Source of the DNA: CAWUJT01 sp963922715
Lineage (GTDB): Bacteria; Pseudomonadota; Alphaproteobacteria; Rhodobacterales; Rhodobacteraceae
DNA length: 15,575 nucleotides
NCBI GenBank assembly: GCA_963922715.1
Contig: CAWUJT010000057.1
Coordinates: forward strand, 1 to 15,575
Reading direction: 5' to 3'
Shown here: positions 6,138 through 14,246 of the stretch, piece after piece
Numbering within the stretch: position 1 is the first letter of the stretch
Layout: each line of letters opens with the position of its first letter
Made by a program: the position numbers and the translations under genes
The notes under the pieces: model-generated
Database searches by the model: none
What the model saw: only the letters and a program-made list of their open reading frames with translations
What the model was told of the DNA's origin: nothing

Positions 6138-7543
6138 TTTGAAAGGGCCAACAGTTTGTTCACGGTGTCTTCATAGGTTTCTAGGGCATCAGTGCTTTGC
6201 CGCAGAAAATCACGAATACCGTCTTGCATGGCAATCGCTTTGTCAGAGCGTGGGTCACTTCCGGTTTGGTATTCGCCGATCTTCACCAAAAGCTCTACAT
6301 CCGCGTAAAGCGCCATCCACTCGTTGATTTTTCCAGCGGCTTCTTGATGTTCCGGAGTGACCACTTTGCCCATCACCCGACTTTTTGAAGCGAGTATATC
6401 AATGGCAGGATAATGATTTTGTGCGGCGAGTTTGCGCGACAAGATGATGTGCCCATCCAAAATTGAGCGCGTTTCATCGGCAACCGGCTCATTCATATCG
6501 TCGCCCTCAACAAGCACAGTGTAAAGCGCTGTGATGGAACCCTTGTCGTTCATCCCAACCCGTTCCATCAGTTTTGGCAGCTCCGCAAAAACAGAAGGTG
6601 GAAAACCGCGGCGGGTGGGGGGCTCCCCCGCAGCCAAGCCGATTTCGCGTTGAGCGCGCGCAAACCGGGTTACCGAGTCCATTAGAAACAAGACTCGCTT
6701 CCCCTGGTCCCTAAAGTATTCTGCAATAGATGTTGCGACAGAGGCTGCTTTGGCCCGTTCCATGGATGATTTGTCCGAGGTAGCGACCACCAGAATGGCT
6801 TTCTTCATGCCCTCTGGCCCAAGGTCGTGTTCAATAAACTCACGTACCTCTCTGCCCCGCTCACCAATCAGCGCCATCACAGTGATGTCGACATCGGCAC
6901 CTTTCACGAGCATGGCAAGAAGCGTCGATTTTCCGCCGCCAGCAGCCGCGAAAATGCCCATCCGCTGCCCTTCCCCACATGTCAGCATCCCGTCCAAGGC
7001 TCGCACACCCAAGGACAAAGGATCTTTGATAATGCGCCGTGTCATCGGATCGGGGCTTGCCTGATAAACGGGGTACGTTGCCTCTGGTGTGAAGGGGAGA
7101 TCAAGATTGTCGATGAAGTTGCCAAATCCATCCAAAACCCGCCCCACAAGCTCTGCCCCAACAGGTACAGATTGCACATGTCCTGTGGGATAGACCTCGG
7201 TATTTGGCGACACACCCAGCGTATCGCCAATGGGAGATAGCAACGCTTCGGATCCGGAAAAGCCTACAACCTCTGCCGCCAGACGGTGACCTGTGTCCCG
7301 CGTAAAAAGATTGACCAACTCTCCTACCTGGACATCAGGGGCAATGGCGTGGATGATGGTCCCCACGACTTTGCGCACACGCCCAATCATTCGAAACGGC
7401 ACCACGCCCTGTGCTCGTTTGCCAAGCCGTTCTGCAATCTCGTTAAAACGCGTGTCAATCAGCGCATCCCGCGCCACACACTCAGCAAACACGGGAGTGT
7501 CTGTGGTTTTTTGCGTTTGCTGCGGGCTTAGGACCTGGTTCAT
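6134..7543 (-). CDS. sctN: T3SS ATPase SctN
   Basis: SctN is the hexameric F1-beta-like ATPase that unfolds substrates and releases them from chaperones at the base of the injectisome. It has 469 residues, a little longer than the usual 430-450 because of an N-terminal extension. Walker A is AAAGGGKST (199-207). The segment GERGREVREF (227-236) is present. Walker B is RVLFLMDS (283-290, Asp289), followed by TRFARAQREIGLAAGEPP. YPAIDILASKSRVM (378-391) is the family signature near the C terminus. All catalytic motifs look intact. The gap from sctL is 17 bp and the ribosome site is weak (GAGAA). The pattern is of the T3SS type rather than flagellar FliI, judging by context. Confidence 0.97.
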   Translation of the reverse strand: MNQVLSPQQTQKTTDTPVFAECVARDALIDTRFNEIAERLGKRAQGVVPFRMIGRVRKVVGTIIHAIAPDVQVGELVNLFTRDTGHRLAAEVVGFSGSEALLSPIGDTLGVSPNTEVYPTGHVQSVPVGAELVGRVLDGFGNFIDNLDLPFTPEATYPVYQASPDPMTRRIIKDPLSLGVRALDGMLTCGEGQRMGIFAAAGGGKSTLLAMLVKGADVDITVMALIGERGREVREFIEHDLGPEGMKKAILVVATSDKSSMERAKAASVATSIAEYFRDQGKRVLFLMDSVTRFARAQREIGLAAGEPPTRRGFPPSVFAELPKLMERVGMNDKGSITALYTVLVEGDDMNEPVADETRSILDGHIILSRKLAAQNHYPAIDILASKSRVMGKVVTPEHQEAAGKINEWMALYADVELLVKIGEYQTGSDPRSDKAIAMQDGIRDFLRQSTDALETYEDTVNKLLALSK

Positions 7544-7560
7544 AAGGGTTCTCGGTTCGA

Positions 7561-8169
7561 CTATTTGGTTGTTAGGTTCTGGCGCAGGGTTTCGAGTGTT
7601 TCGGTCATAGAAAAGGCAACAACACCCAGTGGGCTTTCAAGTCGTACATTGGGCGGCACAAGATCAGGATCGGCAATGACATCAATAAGTTCTATCTCAG
7701 GGAACTCCTCAACAATTTCTGTGATGGCGTTTTGGGTGGCGTTTAGATTTTCAGGAGAGACATAAAGCTGCCCTCGTTGCTCTTTGCGCATTGCAGCAAG
7801 TGCTGAGCGTGCCACTTCGCAGGCAAGTGTCTCGTCTTCAAAACCATCAATGACATTTTTGACACTGTTAAAAACCAATAACCCAAGATCGCGCTCCAGA
7901 CTGGCCAGACGTGCATCGATGTACCTCTGATCTTCCAGCAATTGTGCAGCCCGTGCAGTCTGTGCTTCGGCTAGCCCTTCTTCAAAACCCCGACGCTTTT
8001 CGGTCTCATAGGCGGCTTTTGCAGAAAGTGTGATCTCCTCAGCCTGTCTTTTGGCTTCTGCAACAAGATGATTAGAGATGCCAAGTTCCTCTAGGTCTTG
8101 CGCGCGTAAAATACCGTTTTCTGCCGATATACCGGTATCAAAAGCGCGTAGTGCAAAAAACCTGTTCAT
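7561..8169 (-). CDS. sctL: T3SS stator protein SctL
   Basis: SctL (202 residues) dimerises and ties SctN to SctQ, acting as the peripheral stator of the ATPase. A charged helix spans about residues 30-100, with the GFEEGLAEA segment common in HrpE/YscL/FliH proteins. The C-terminal globular part ends with DPDLVPPNVRLESPLGVVAF, the conserved VxxDPxLxPGxxxLESxxG pattern, then a terminal helix (TETLETLRQNL). The ATG overlaps the sctK stop (ATGA) and also has GAGG at 7-base spacing. Confidence 0.88.
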   Translation of the reverse strand: MNRFFALRAFDTGISAENGILRAQDLEELGISNHLVAEAKRQAEEITLSAKAAYETEKRRGFEEGLAEAQTARAAQLLEDQRYIDARLASLERDLGLLVFNSVKNVIDGFEDETLACEVARSALAAMRKEQRGQLYVSPENLNATQNAITEIVEEFPEIELIDVIADPDLVPPNVRLESPLGVVAFSMTETLETLRQNLTTK

Positions 8170-8891
8170 GACGCAACCTCAGTATACCACAAACGCTTGA
8201 TCTCTTTCGCCTGAGAATACTTCAGAGAAATGGGCGCGGATGCAGGCGCATTTCCATTGCCAAAGGCACGCGCACGTAAAATTGCACCCGCAGCAGGCGC
8301 GTCTTTATCAAGTGCTGCTGCAACAACATTGATAGCAAAGGCGCGGGAAGGATGTGTTGAAAAACCCGGTTGTGCCGGGTCTGTAAGGATAAATCGGGCC
8401 AAGGGAGACAAATCCTCAAGAGAGGCATAAAACATTGCCGCTTTGCGTATCGCAAAATTCTGGATATCGGCACCTAACAGTGTTGCAATTGCTATTCGTT
8501 CTGCTTTTTGAACAACTCTCGCGATTGTATGCTGGCAAATCGCAGCGACTATATAGCGATAGAAAATCTCTAACTGTTCCGGCGGTGCAAACCCAATCGC
8601 AATAGCTTCTGAGACAGGGCACTCCAAAGCCAGATATTTGAGAAAATCACCATCAAGGCCCGGCAGATCTAGGCTGCCGCTTTCTTTGGCAATATACGCT
8701 TCTATCCTTTCCCTAAGTTCGGGCACTTGTAAAAACGGTCGCAGGTCGTAGCCATTTACATCTATTAGGTATTCTTCAAGAACGTCTGAGGCGATATGTT
8801 GGGATGGGCGGGCCATGAAGGCCGCGAGTTGAAGCGCTGCGCGGCTTGAGGGACGTGAAAGATTAAGCTCGTGCACCATGGCGTCATGCAT
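8166..8891 (-). CDS. sctK: T3SS sorting platform adaptor SctK
   Basis: SctK connects the SctD cytoplasmic ring to the SctQ pods. This protein has about 241 residues with no signal or membrane segment. It has a helical middle region and carries FSTHPSRAFAINVVAAALDK near the C terminus. The family is very divergent, so the call rests mainly on the slot between sctJ and sctL and on size. Start choice: the frame stays open to 8978, but that would overlap 95 bases of sctJ and add a hydrophobic stretch that is a shadow of the sctJ membrane segment. ATG 8891 (GAAGAAG just upstream, 8-base overlap with sctJ) or ATG 8879 (four bases after the sctJ stop) is more credible; 8891 is used here. Confidence 0.65.
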   Translation of the reverse strand: MHDAMVHELNLSRPSSRAALQLAAFMARPSQHIASDVLEEYLIDVNGYDLRPFLQVPELRERIEAYIAKESGSLDLPGLDGDFLKYLALECPVSEAIAIGFAPPEQLEIFYRYIVAAICQHTIARVVQKAERIAIATLLGADIQNFAIRKAAMFYASLEDLSPLARFILTDPAQPGFSTHPSRAFAINVVAAALDKDAPAAGAILRARAFGNGNAPASAPISLKYSQAKEIKRLWYTEVAS

Positions 8892-9666
8892 CAGCTTCTT
8901 CAGAATCAGGCATCTGAGACCGCAGACGAGACAGTTTAAAAAACAAATATCCAACTGCACCAGCAAGGATAATAGCAAGGCTTACAGCAACGCCCAAGAT
9001 GCTCCAAATCATCCCCAAAGAATCGCTTGCCACAACAAGACCAGGCAGAGGTTCGCTCAACTCAGCAGCAACGTCGCGTATGGGGATCTGATCGCCCTGT
9101 GCTTCAACAAGAACAACGGTCACCGCTTCGTATTGCATGCCTTCTATAGAATTAGCAACCATACGTCGAATTTGCGGCATAAGGAAATCCAGATCAAACC
9201 CCAGGCGCTGTTTAATAAAGACGGCAGCAGATGACGGCCTTGGATCTTGGCCTAGTTCGGGCTCTTCAGGCATCACGATATGAACGCGCGCGACCAAAAC
9301 GCCGTCGATTTCCATGAGAGTTTGCGCCACCTCCTCACTGAGTGCATAGATGTAGCGGACACGTTCTTCAAAGGGTGACGAGACAATGCCTGACCCCGCG
9401 AAAACTTCTCCCATGGACGTCCGGATGTTTTGTGGTAGACCAAGACTATCAAGAATGGCCAATGCATCCGCAACGTCATCGTTCGCAACAGAAATTGTAA
9501 ATAAATTATCTGCGCCCACTTTTTCAGCGGATATGCCGCGCTCCAGTAAAGCGCCTAAAATCGCGTTTGCTTCACGCTCCGTAAGACCAGAATAAAGCTC
9601 GGTGACACAACTCATTAAGATAAGACAGGCTGTAAAAGCCATCAACAATTTTTTAAAACGAAACAC
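8884..9666 (-). CDS. sctJ: T3SS inner-membrane ring lipoprotein SctJ
   Basis: SctJ forms the inner ring of the basal body. The protein has 260 residues. The N-terminal signal MFRFKKLLMAFTACLILMSC ends in a lipobox (LMSC, lipidated Cys20). The ring-building motif region follows: LYSGLTEREANAILGALLER and VADALAILDSLGLP (RBM1), then EERVRYIYALSEEVAQTLME and VARVHIVMPEE (RBM2). A C-terminal membrane anchor spans about 218-245 (WSILGVAVSLAIILAGAVGY). The start is GTG at 9666, supported by GAGGGG at 7-base spacing. The in-frame ATG at residue 9 would remove the basic n-region of the signal peptide. Confidence 0.95.
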   Translation of the reverse strand: MFRFKKLLMAFTACLILMSCVTELYSGLTEREANAILGALLERGISAEKVGADNLFTISVANDDVADALAILDSLGLPQNIRTSMGEVFAGSGIVSSPFEERVRYIYALSEEVAQTLMEIDGVLVARVHIVMPEEPELGQDPRPSSAAVFIKQRLGFDLDFLMPQIRRMVANSIEGMQYEAVTVVLVEAQGDQIPIRDVAAELSEPLPGLVVASDSLGMIWSILGVAVSLAIILAGAVGYLFFKLSRLRSQMPDSEEADA

Positions 9667-9707
9667 TGTTTAACCCCTCAAAACCACAGCTTTGAACTCA
9701 AGCTTCG

Positions 9708-10268
9708 TCATTGCCCCTTCATTAGAGTATCCATCGCTTGTGTGGATTTGCCAGCAAGTTTGGACGTAACGTCAACCAACATGGTGTATTTGATCACCTC
9801 CGCCTGAAGAATCATCATATCGCTTACATCCATACGCACCCCTTCAACACGATCACCGAAAGAACCGATCTGTGTGTCAAATACAGATCGCAATTGCTCT
9901 AATCCATTTAAGATTGTTCCGCCTGGTGTTGAGACTTCTGTCTCGCCGCTCGGGTTAAAACCAAGACCCTCCGCAGCGCGCGCCCTGTCATCTGTAGAAG
10001 ACGTCTCGGGTGTGGCAGCGACCGGAGCGTTAAATTGTAACGAATCTATTCCTGTTTCTGTGGGTGCAGTTGAACTGGGCACCGCAGGTGTGTTGTCGAG
10101 TTGTGCGACACGTGTGGGCTGCGTTTCATCGACAGCTTGTGTTAAAGCGTCTTGAAACTGCGGGATGGCATCAGAGATCTGTTTATTAGTAGGCTGAGTG
10201 CCTAAAGAGTCTAAATTCACGCCCATCTGTCGACCAAATGGTAGTGAGCTAATGTTATCTGTACTCAT
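9708..10268 (-). CDS. sctI: T3SS inner rod protein SctI
   Basis: The last 45 residues match the inner-rod (YscI/PrgJ/HrpB-like) helix pattern: MMILQAEVIKYTMLVDVTSK then LAGKSTQAMDTLMKGQ, ending exactly as rod proteins do. SctI polymerises between the SctRST gate and the needle and is itself secreted. At 186 residues it is longer than the usual 80-130. The extra length is a polar Thr/Pro/Gln-rich N-terminal region (about 1-120) without visible structure. The gene precedes sctJ by 41 bp, a conserved I-J order. The ribosome site is strong (GAGGGGG, about 9-base spacing). Confidence 0.82.
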   Translation of the reverse strand: MSTDNISSLPFGRQMGVNLDSLGTQPTNKQISDAIPQFQDALTQAVDETQPTRVAQLDNTPAVPSSTAPTETGIDSLQFNAPVAATPETSSTDDRARAAEGLGFNPSGETEVSTPGGTILNGLEQLRSVFDTQIGSFGDRVEGVRMDVSDMMILQAEVIKYTMLVDVTSKLAGKSTQAMDTLMKGQ

Positions 10269-10297
10269 ATGTAATTCCCCCTCAGTCTGAGCCCAAA

Positions 10298-10678
10298 TTA
10301 TATCTCTTTTTTGTTTAGATCTGTCGTGATTGCACCTTGCGCAATTGTGATTAGATCGTCATCGGCACCCATGTCTATGAGTTCTTGAGCCAACTCTTTC
10401 GCTTCTCGATGCGACCCTAATCTTGAACAAGCAACCGTAAGAAATGTCAATACGGTGGGTGTCGGTTTAGCCGCTTTCAAATGATCCACGGCTTTTTGGG
10501 GAGCGTTTTCTCCAAGGGCAATTAATGCCAATCCAATCACACCAGCTTCCTCGTTTGGGCGCATGTGATTCAACATCGTGAAAATCTTCTCGGACGCAGA
10601 AAAGCACTGCCTACTTATGCCCAAATAACCGAGTTCAGCAAACAGCCGTGCATATTCTGTGCTTAGTTTTATTGTCAT
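10298..10678 (-). CDS. TPR-type T3SS chaperone, SctG/HrpB1-like
   Basis: This protein of 126 residues is built of TPR-like helix pairs: ARLFAELGYLGISRQCFSAS, NEEAGVIGLALIALGENAPQ, and LTFLTVACSRLGSHREAKEL. Size and pattern fit YscG/HrpB1-type proteins, which pair with YscE-like partners to keep the needle subunit SctF from polymerising in the cytosol. The gene is first in the minus-strand operon, 29 bp ahead of sctI. No sctF or sctE gene is seen nearby, so its client would be encoded elsewhere. No clear ribosome site precedes the ATG. TPR architecture is fairly certain; the needle-chaperone role is inferred. Confidence 0.55.
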   Translation of the reverse strand: MTIKLSTEYARLFAELGYLGISRQCFSASEKIFTMLNHMRPNEEAGVIGLALIALGENAPQKAVDHLKAAKPTPTVLTFLTVACSRLGSHREAKELAQELIDMGADDDLITIAQGAITTDLNKKEI

Positions 10679-10849
10679 AATAAATTTTGTGCATTGCAGT
10701 AAATCATAACGCTCATTAACACTTAAGGTTAGACAATACCATAGACTAGTCTGCTTTTGGCTTAGAAATTTCCGGTGAGCGTCGGTGTGGTCGGATATAC
10801 GGGAATGTTTGCATCACAGCAATCGGTGTCCTAGAAATGGAGAAAATAC
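10679..10849. promoter_or_regulatory. Divergent promoter region with palindrome
   Basis: These 171 bp are the only non-coding DNA between the leftward sctG-like...sctS operon and the rightward sctV operon, so promoters for both should lie here. A perfect 10-bp palindrome AGACTAGTCT (10743-10752) sits in the middle and could be an operator. The first half (to about 10740) is AT-rich with CTTAAG and several TTAA motifs. I found no convincing paired -35/-10 boxes in either direction and no TTCG-N16-TTCG plant-type (PIP) box. Confidence 0.45.
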
Positions 10850-12961
10850 GTGCAAAAGTTTCTGACACAGCTTTCTAAACGCAATGATGTTGTGCTTGCA
10901 TTTTTACTGATCTGCATCGTGTTTATGATGATTCTTCCCCTGCCGACATTCCTTGTCGATGTATTGATCGGGATCAATCTCACCCTCTCCGCGATCCTTC
11001 TTATGGTGGCCATTTATCTGTCTGATGTTGTGGCCTTTTCAGCATTTCCCTCCATCTTGCTTTTGACTACTTTGTTCCGCTTGGCTTTGTCCATCACCAC
11101 AACGCGATTGATATTGTTGCAGGCAGATGCCGGTGCAATTGTTGAAACCTTTGGAAATTTTGTGGTTTCGGGCAATCTGGTTGTAGGTGCTGTTATCTTT
11201 CTTATTCTCACGATCGTGAATTTTCTTGTCATCACCAAAGGCTCTGAACGTGTCGCAGAGGTATCGGCGCGTTTCAGCCTAGATGCGATGCCCGGAAAAC
11301 AGATGTCAATCGACAGTGATATGCGGGCGGGTATGATCGACATGGATGTGGCCAAAGCCCGCCGTGGTAAGCTTGAAAAAGAAAGTCAACTTTATGGGGC
11401 GATGGACGGCGCCATGAAGTTTGTAAAAGGTGATGCCATTGCTGGTCTAATTATAATAGCAGTCAATATTATTGGCGGCATCACCATTGGTACGACGCAA
11501 AGAGGAATGACTACAGGGGAAGCGCTGGAAGTCTACTCCATTCTCACCATTGGCGATGGTTTGGTTAGCCAGATCCCTGCCCTGTTTATCTCTATAACCG
11601 CAGGCTTTATTGTCACACGGGTGTCTGCGGATGACAATGATAACCTGGGATCAGACATTGCCAAGCAATTGATCAATGAACCAAAAGCATTGGCCATTTC
11701 TTGTGCGATTCTTATTGGGTTTGCCTTTATCCCTGGGTTTCCAACCGTGGTGTTCTTAATCCTGGCGACGATTGTGGGTGGAGGGGGCTATCTAGTGATG
11801 GCGACCCGTAAGAAACAAGCCGAGGAAGAAATAGAGCGCGACTTGCCACATTTGCGCGGGGCGATTGCTGATCCGCAAAGCTCACCCCCCAAAATGCCAA
11901 CACGGTCGGATGAACCATTTGAGAAGGTCGAACCGGTGACTTTCGCTCTAACCGTTCCGCTGATGGTTGATATTGCCCCCTCTGTTACCCAACAGATGAA
12001 CGCGAAGATCCTAGACAACGAAGTGGCCAAAGTGCGCCGCGCGCTTTACTTTGACCTTGGCGTACCTTTCCCTGGCGTCAACTTACGCATTAACGACACT
12101 TTGGACACAGACGAATACGTCATTCAAGTAAATGAAGTGCCGGTTGCACGTGGTAAATCTCGCCCTGGGTTTTTGATGGTGCGCGAGACTGAAGCCAATT
12201 TACAAATGTTTGATATTCCTTTCGAGACGGGGGAAAATTTCTTGCCCAACACTCCGACCCTATGGGTTGCGGTTCAGCACGAAGCCTCTCTGCGTCGCGC
12301 GGAAATCGAAATTATGACAATCCCAGCAATGCTTACATACCATTTGGCGCATGTTCTGAAAACGCACGCTGGCGAGTTTATCGGTGTTCAAGAGACTATG
12401 TATCTCATGAATGAAATGGAAAAGAATTTTGCTGAACTCGTCCGAGAAGCCACCCGTACTCTGCCGGTGATCACAATCGCAGATGTTTTGGAGCGCTTGG
12501 TGGCCGAAGAAATCAGTATTCGCGATATGCGTACTATTCTGGAGGCTTTGGTTGAATGGGGGCAGCGAGAAAAAGACCCTATTTTACTGGCCGAGCATGT
12601 TCGATCCGCTCTTAACCGTTACATCAGCCATAAATTCTCTGGTGGGCAATCGGTGATTTCGGCTTATATCCTTTCAAAAGGTATAGAGGATGAGGTCCGC
12701 GCCTCGGTGCGCCAAACCTCTGGGGCGTCATATCTGGCACTTTCACCTGAATCACATAAAAAGATTATTGCCGCTCTCTCCTCCACTATCGGCGATATTT
12801 CTAAACATGCTCTCAAGCCCGTTATGCTTGCTCCGATGGACATTCGTCGATTTATGCGGAAAATTGTGGAACGTGATTTTCCCGATCTGATCGTCCTTTC
12901 CTTTCAAGAACTCTCCCCAACTGTGAATGTCCAGCCGCTTGCACGGATACAAATTCAATGA
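10850..12961 (+). CDS. sctV: T3SS export gate protein SctV
   Basis: SctV (703 residues) forms the nonameric export gate. Its membrane part couples transport to the proton motive force and its cytosolic ring docks SctO, chaperones and the gatekeeper. About eight hydrophobic segments occupy residues 15-320. The FHIPEP-family signature RFSLDAMPGKQMSIDSD (141-157) with following RAGMID is intact. LYGAMDGAMKFVKGDAIAG (181-199) is also typical. The large C-terminal domain follows a charged linker (about 320-360). The start is GTG at 10850 with GGAG at 7-base spacing. Its stop overlaps the next ATG (ATGA at 12958-12961), coupling it to the motor-like genes downstream. In most T3SS loci sctV is followed by other sct genes, so this partner set is unusual. 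Confidence 0.97.
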   Translation: MQKFLTQLSKRNDVVLAFLLICIVFMMILPLPTFLVDVLIGINLTLSAILLMVAIYLSDVVAFSAFPSILLLTTLFRLALSITTTRLILLQADAGAIVETFGNFVVSGNLVVGAVIFLILTIVNFLVITKGSERVAEVSARFSLDAMPGKQMSIDSDMRAGMIDMDVAKARRGKLEKESQLYGAMDGAMKFVKGDAIAGLIIIAVNIIGGITIGTTQRGMTTGEALEVYSILTIGDGLVSQIPALFISITAGFIVTRVSADDNDNLGSDIAKQLINEPKALAISCAILIGFAFIPGFPTVVFLILATIVGGGGYLVMATRKKQAEEEIERDLPHLRGAIADPQSSPPKMPTRSDEPFEKVEPVTFALTVPLMVDIAPSVTQQMNAKILDNEVAKVRRALYFDLGVPFPGVNLRINDTLDTDEYVIQVNEVPVARGKSRPGFLMVRETEANLQMFDIPFETGENFLPNTPTLWVAVQHEASLRRAEIEIMTIPAMLTYHLAHVLKTHAGEFIGVQETMYLMNEMEKNFAELVREATRTLPVITIADVLERLVAEEISIRDMRTILEALVEWGQREKDPILLAEHVRSALNRYISHKFSGGQSVISAYILSKGIEDEVRASVRQTSGASYLALSPESHKKIIAALSSTIGDISKHALKPVMLAPMDIRRFMRKIVERDFPDLIVLSFQELSPTVNVQPLARIQIQ

Positions 12962-13761
12962 ATAAGACAGATAGTCGCCGCCGCAATGGGGCTTTGGTCC
13001 TGTCTGTGCTTGCTGCAAGCTTCTTTTGGGCTGGTTGGCTGGTAAACCTTGTCTCCCAAACCCAGATAAACGCGGTGGTTGGGGCGGTGGCGATCTCAGC
13101 GCCCATTCTTTTGATGCTTGGTCCTTCTCGACCTGCCTTTCTTGATCTTGCGCGGATACTGCTTATCCTCTTCCCCGTCTCAGTCCTGAGTATAGAAGTT
13201 TTGACCGCAAGCAGCGCACAAAACCTTTTTGGGGGCTGGCGACTATGGCCGCTTCTCTTGGCCACCTGTGCGGCAACGCTCTCTGCAAGTTTGCTGCGGG
13301 TAGATCACATCAGGACTACAGCCATTGGGTTAAGTGTGTTCATCTTACTTTTCTTAGGTGGGCTGTTCACAATGTTAGAAGAGGCGGCTATAGTAGATAG
13401 ATGGGTTCTCAGAAGCCCAGTGCATTTTTTCATCATTATGATCGCACTAACGATTTTTGTTCTGCAAAGTCTTGCAGTTGCTCGCGGCGCTTTTCCGAGA
13501 TCTGAGGCAACTTTTGTGGGTGGATTAATCCAACTTCTGCCACTTTTGGGCTTTGCTGGAACAATTCTGGGCATAATGGCCGCCCTAACTGCTCTGCCGG
13601 ATGTTTTCAACACAGATCAGGCTTCAGAAAACAACTCTGAAGCTCTCGAGGCGCTGCTCGGAGGTTTGGCGCGCGCCTTTGAAACGACCTTGTTAGGGCT
13701 TTTGGGCAGCATTGCGGCCAGTTTTGTGAACACATTTGTCGCTGTATCTGAGCCATCATGA
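12958..13761 (+). CDS. MotA/TolQ/ExbB-like proton-channel protein
   Basis: This inner-membrane protein of 267 residues has about eight hydrophobic segments (near 11-31, 37-56, 61-82, 96-113, 121-140, 153-175, 189-212, 235-260). The last two carry the MotA/TolQ/ExbB signature: LLPLLGFAGTILGIMAALTA (193-212) matches the APxxGLxGTVxGIM helix, and LGGLARAFETTLLGLLGSIA (234-253) matches the AL.TTAxGLxxAIP helix with paired Thr243/244. In this family five such subunits surround a B-subunit dimer and conduct ions. Unlike classical members it lacks the long cytoplasmic loop before the signature and has extra N-terminal membrane segments. It overlaps sctV and the next gene by 4 bases each (ATGA). The family match is good; a role in powering or gating secretion is inferred from context. 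Confidence 0.75.
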   Translation: MNKTDSRRRNGALVLSVLAASFFWAGWLVNLVSQTQINAVVGAVAISAPILLMLGPSRPAFLDLARILLILFPVSVLSIEVLTASSAQNLFGGWRLWPLLLATCAATLSASLLRVDHIRTTAIGLSVFILLFLGGLFTMLEEAAIVDRWVLRSPVHFFIIMIALTIFVLQSLAVARGAFPRSEATFVGGLIQLLPLLGFAGTILGIMAALTALPDVFNTDQASENNSEALEALLGGLARAFETTLLGLLGSIAASFVNTFVAVSEPS

Positions 13762-14246
13762 AGAAGTCATCTGAGCACAACATCGTAGAGCGGAATGTGG
13801 TGTCGGCGGATGTATTTTTTGGCCTTGGAGCGATTATGCTTGTTATCGTTGCGCTGCTTTCAGTCAATCTGCGCACGCTGCTTCAGCAATCCGGTGCAAC
13901 GCGGGCGATCGAAAACCAAACGCTTTCTCGTGCGGTGGAAGCGTTCTCGCGCATAAACAGCCCCGTTATTTTGGCGCAACAAAACAGCGTTATAATTTTT
14001 GGCATACACCAAGATCATCTAGAGATAAGTCTTGACGATGTTTTGCGTGCTCCAGAGGTCAATCGAGCCTTGGGACAAAGGGCAATGCTGATCACCACCC
14101 CAAACGGGTTAGATGCTCATTTCCTAGTTCTTGCTAATGCGCATGCTGCAGGGATTACATCTGTAGAAACCCTGCGCTTGCATACATTCTGCCAGTATTT
14201 GGAACAAGAGATCGCTTCAGGACAAATCTTGTGCGGTAAAGAATGA
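13758..14246 (+). CDS. ExbD/TolR-like stator B subunit
   Basis: This protein of 162 residues has one N-terminal membrane helix preceded by an Asp: SADVFFGLGAIMLVIVALLS (16-35, Asp18). This is the position of the ion-carrying Asp in ExbD, TolR and MotB. The C-terminal half resembles the ExbD/TolR periplasmic domain: RAMLITTPNGLDAHFLVLAN followed by AHAAGITSVETLRL matches the pattern vlIraDkdaxyxxvvxvmdxaxxAGvxkvxl. No peptidoglycan-binding OmpA domain is present. It begins in the stop of the ExbB-like gene and ends inside the start of the next, so A and B subunits would be made in step. Cys145 and Cys159 are in the periplasmic part and might form a disulfide. Confidence 0.7.
   Translation: MKKSSEHNIVERNVVSADVFFGLGAIMLVIVALLSVNLRTLLQQSGATRAIENQTLSRAVEAFSRINSPVILAQQNSVIIFGIHQDHLEISLDDVLRAPEVNRALGQRAMLITTPNGLDAHFLVLANAHAAGITSVETLRLHTFCQYLEQEIASGQILCGKE

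Noticed and set aside
6134..7543. Flagellar rather than injectisome identity for the export genes (FliI/FliP/FliQ/FlhA)
   Set aside because: The neighbouring SctJ lipoprotein, SctI rod, SctK and CesT-like chaperone, the lack of flagellar structural genes, and SctR without a FliP signal peptide all point to a T3SS.
8892..8978. Upstream extension of sctK to 8978
   Set aside because: The added hydrophobic residues are the complementary-frame shadow of the sctJ membrane anchor; starts at 8891 or 8879 fit the sctJ stop better.
10809..10837. TTGCAT-17-TAGAAA as a sctV promoter
   Set aside because: The -10 box would end just before the GGAG ribosome site (10839-10842), so the transcript would start only a few bases before the GTG and exclude that site.
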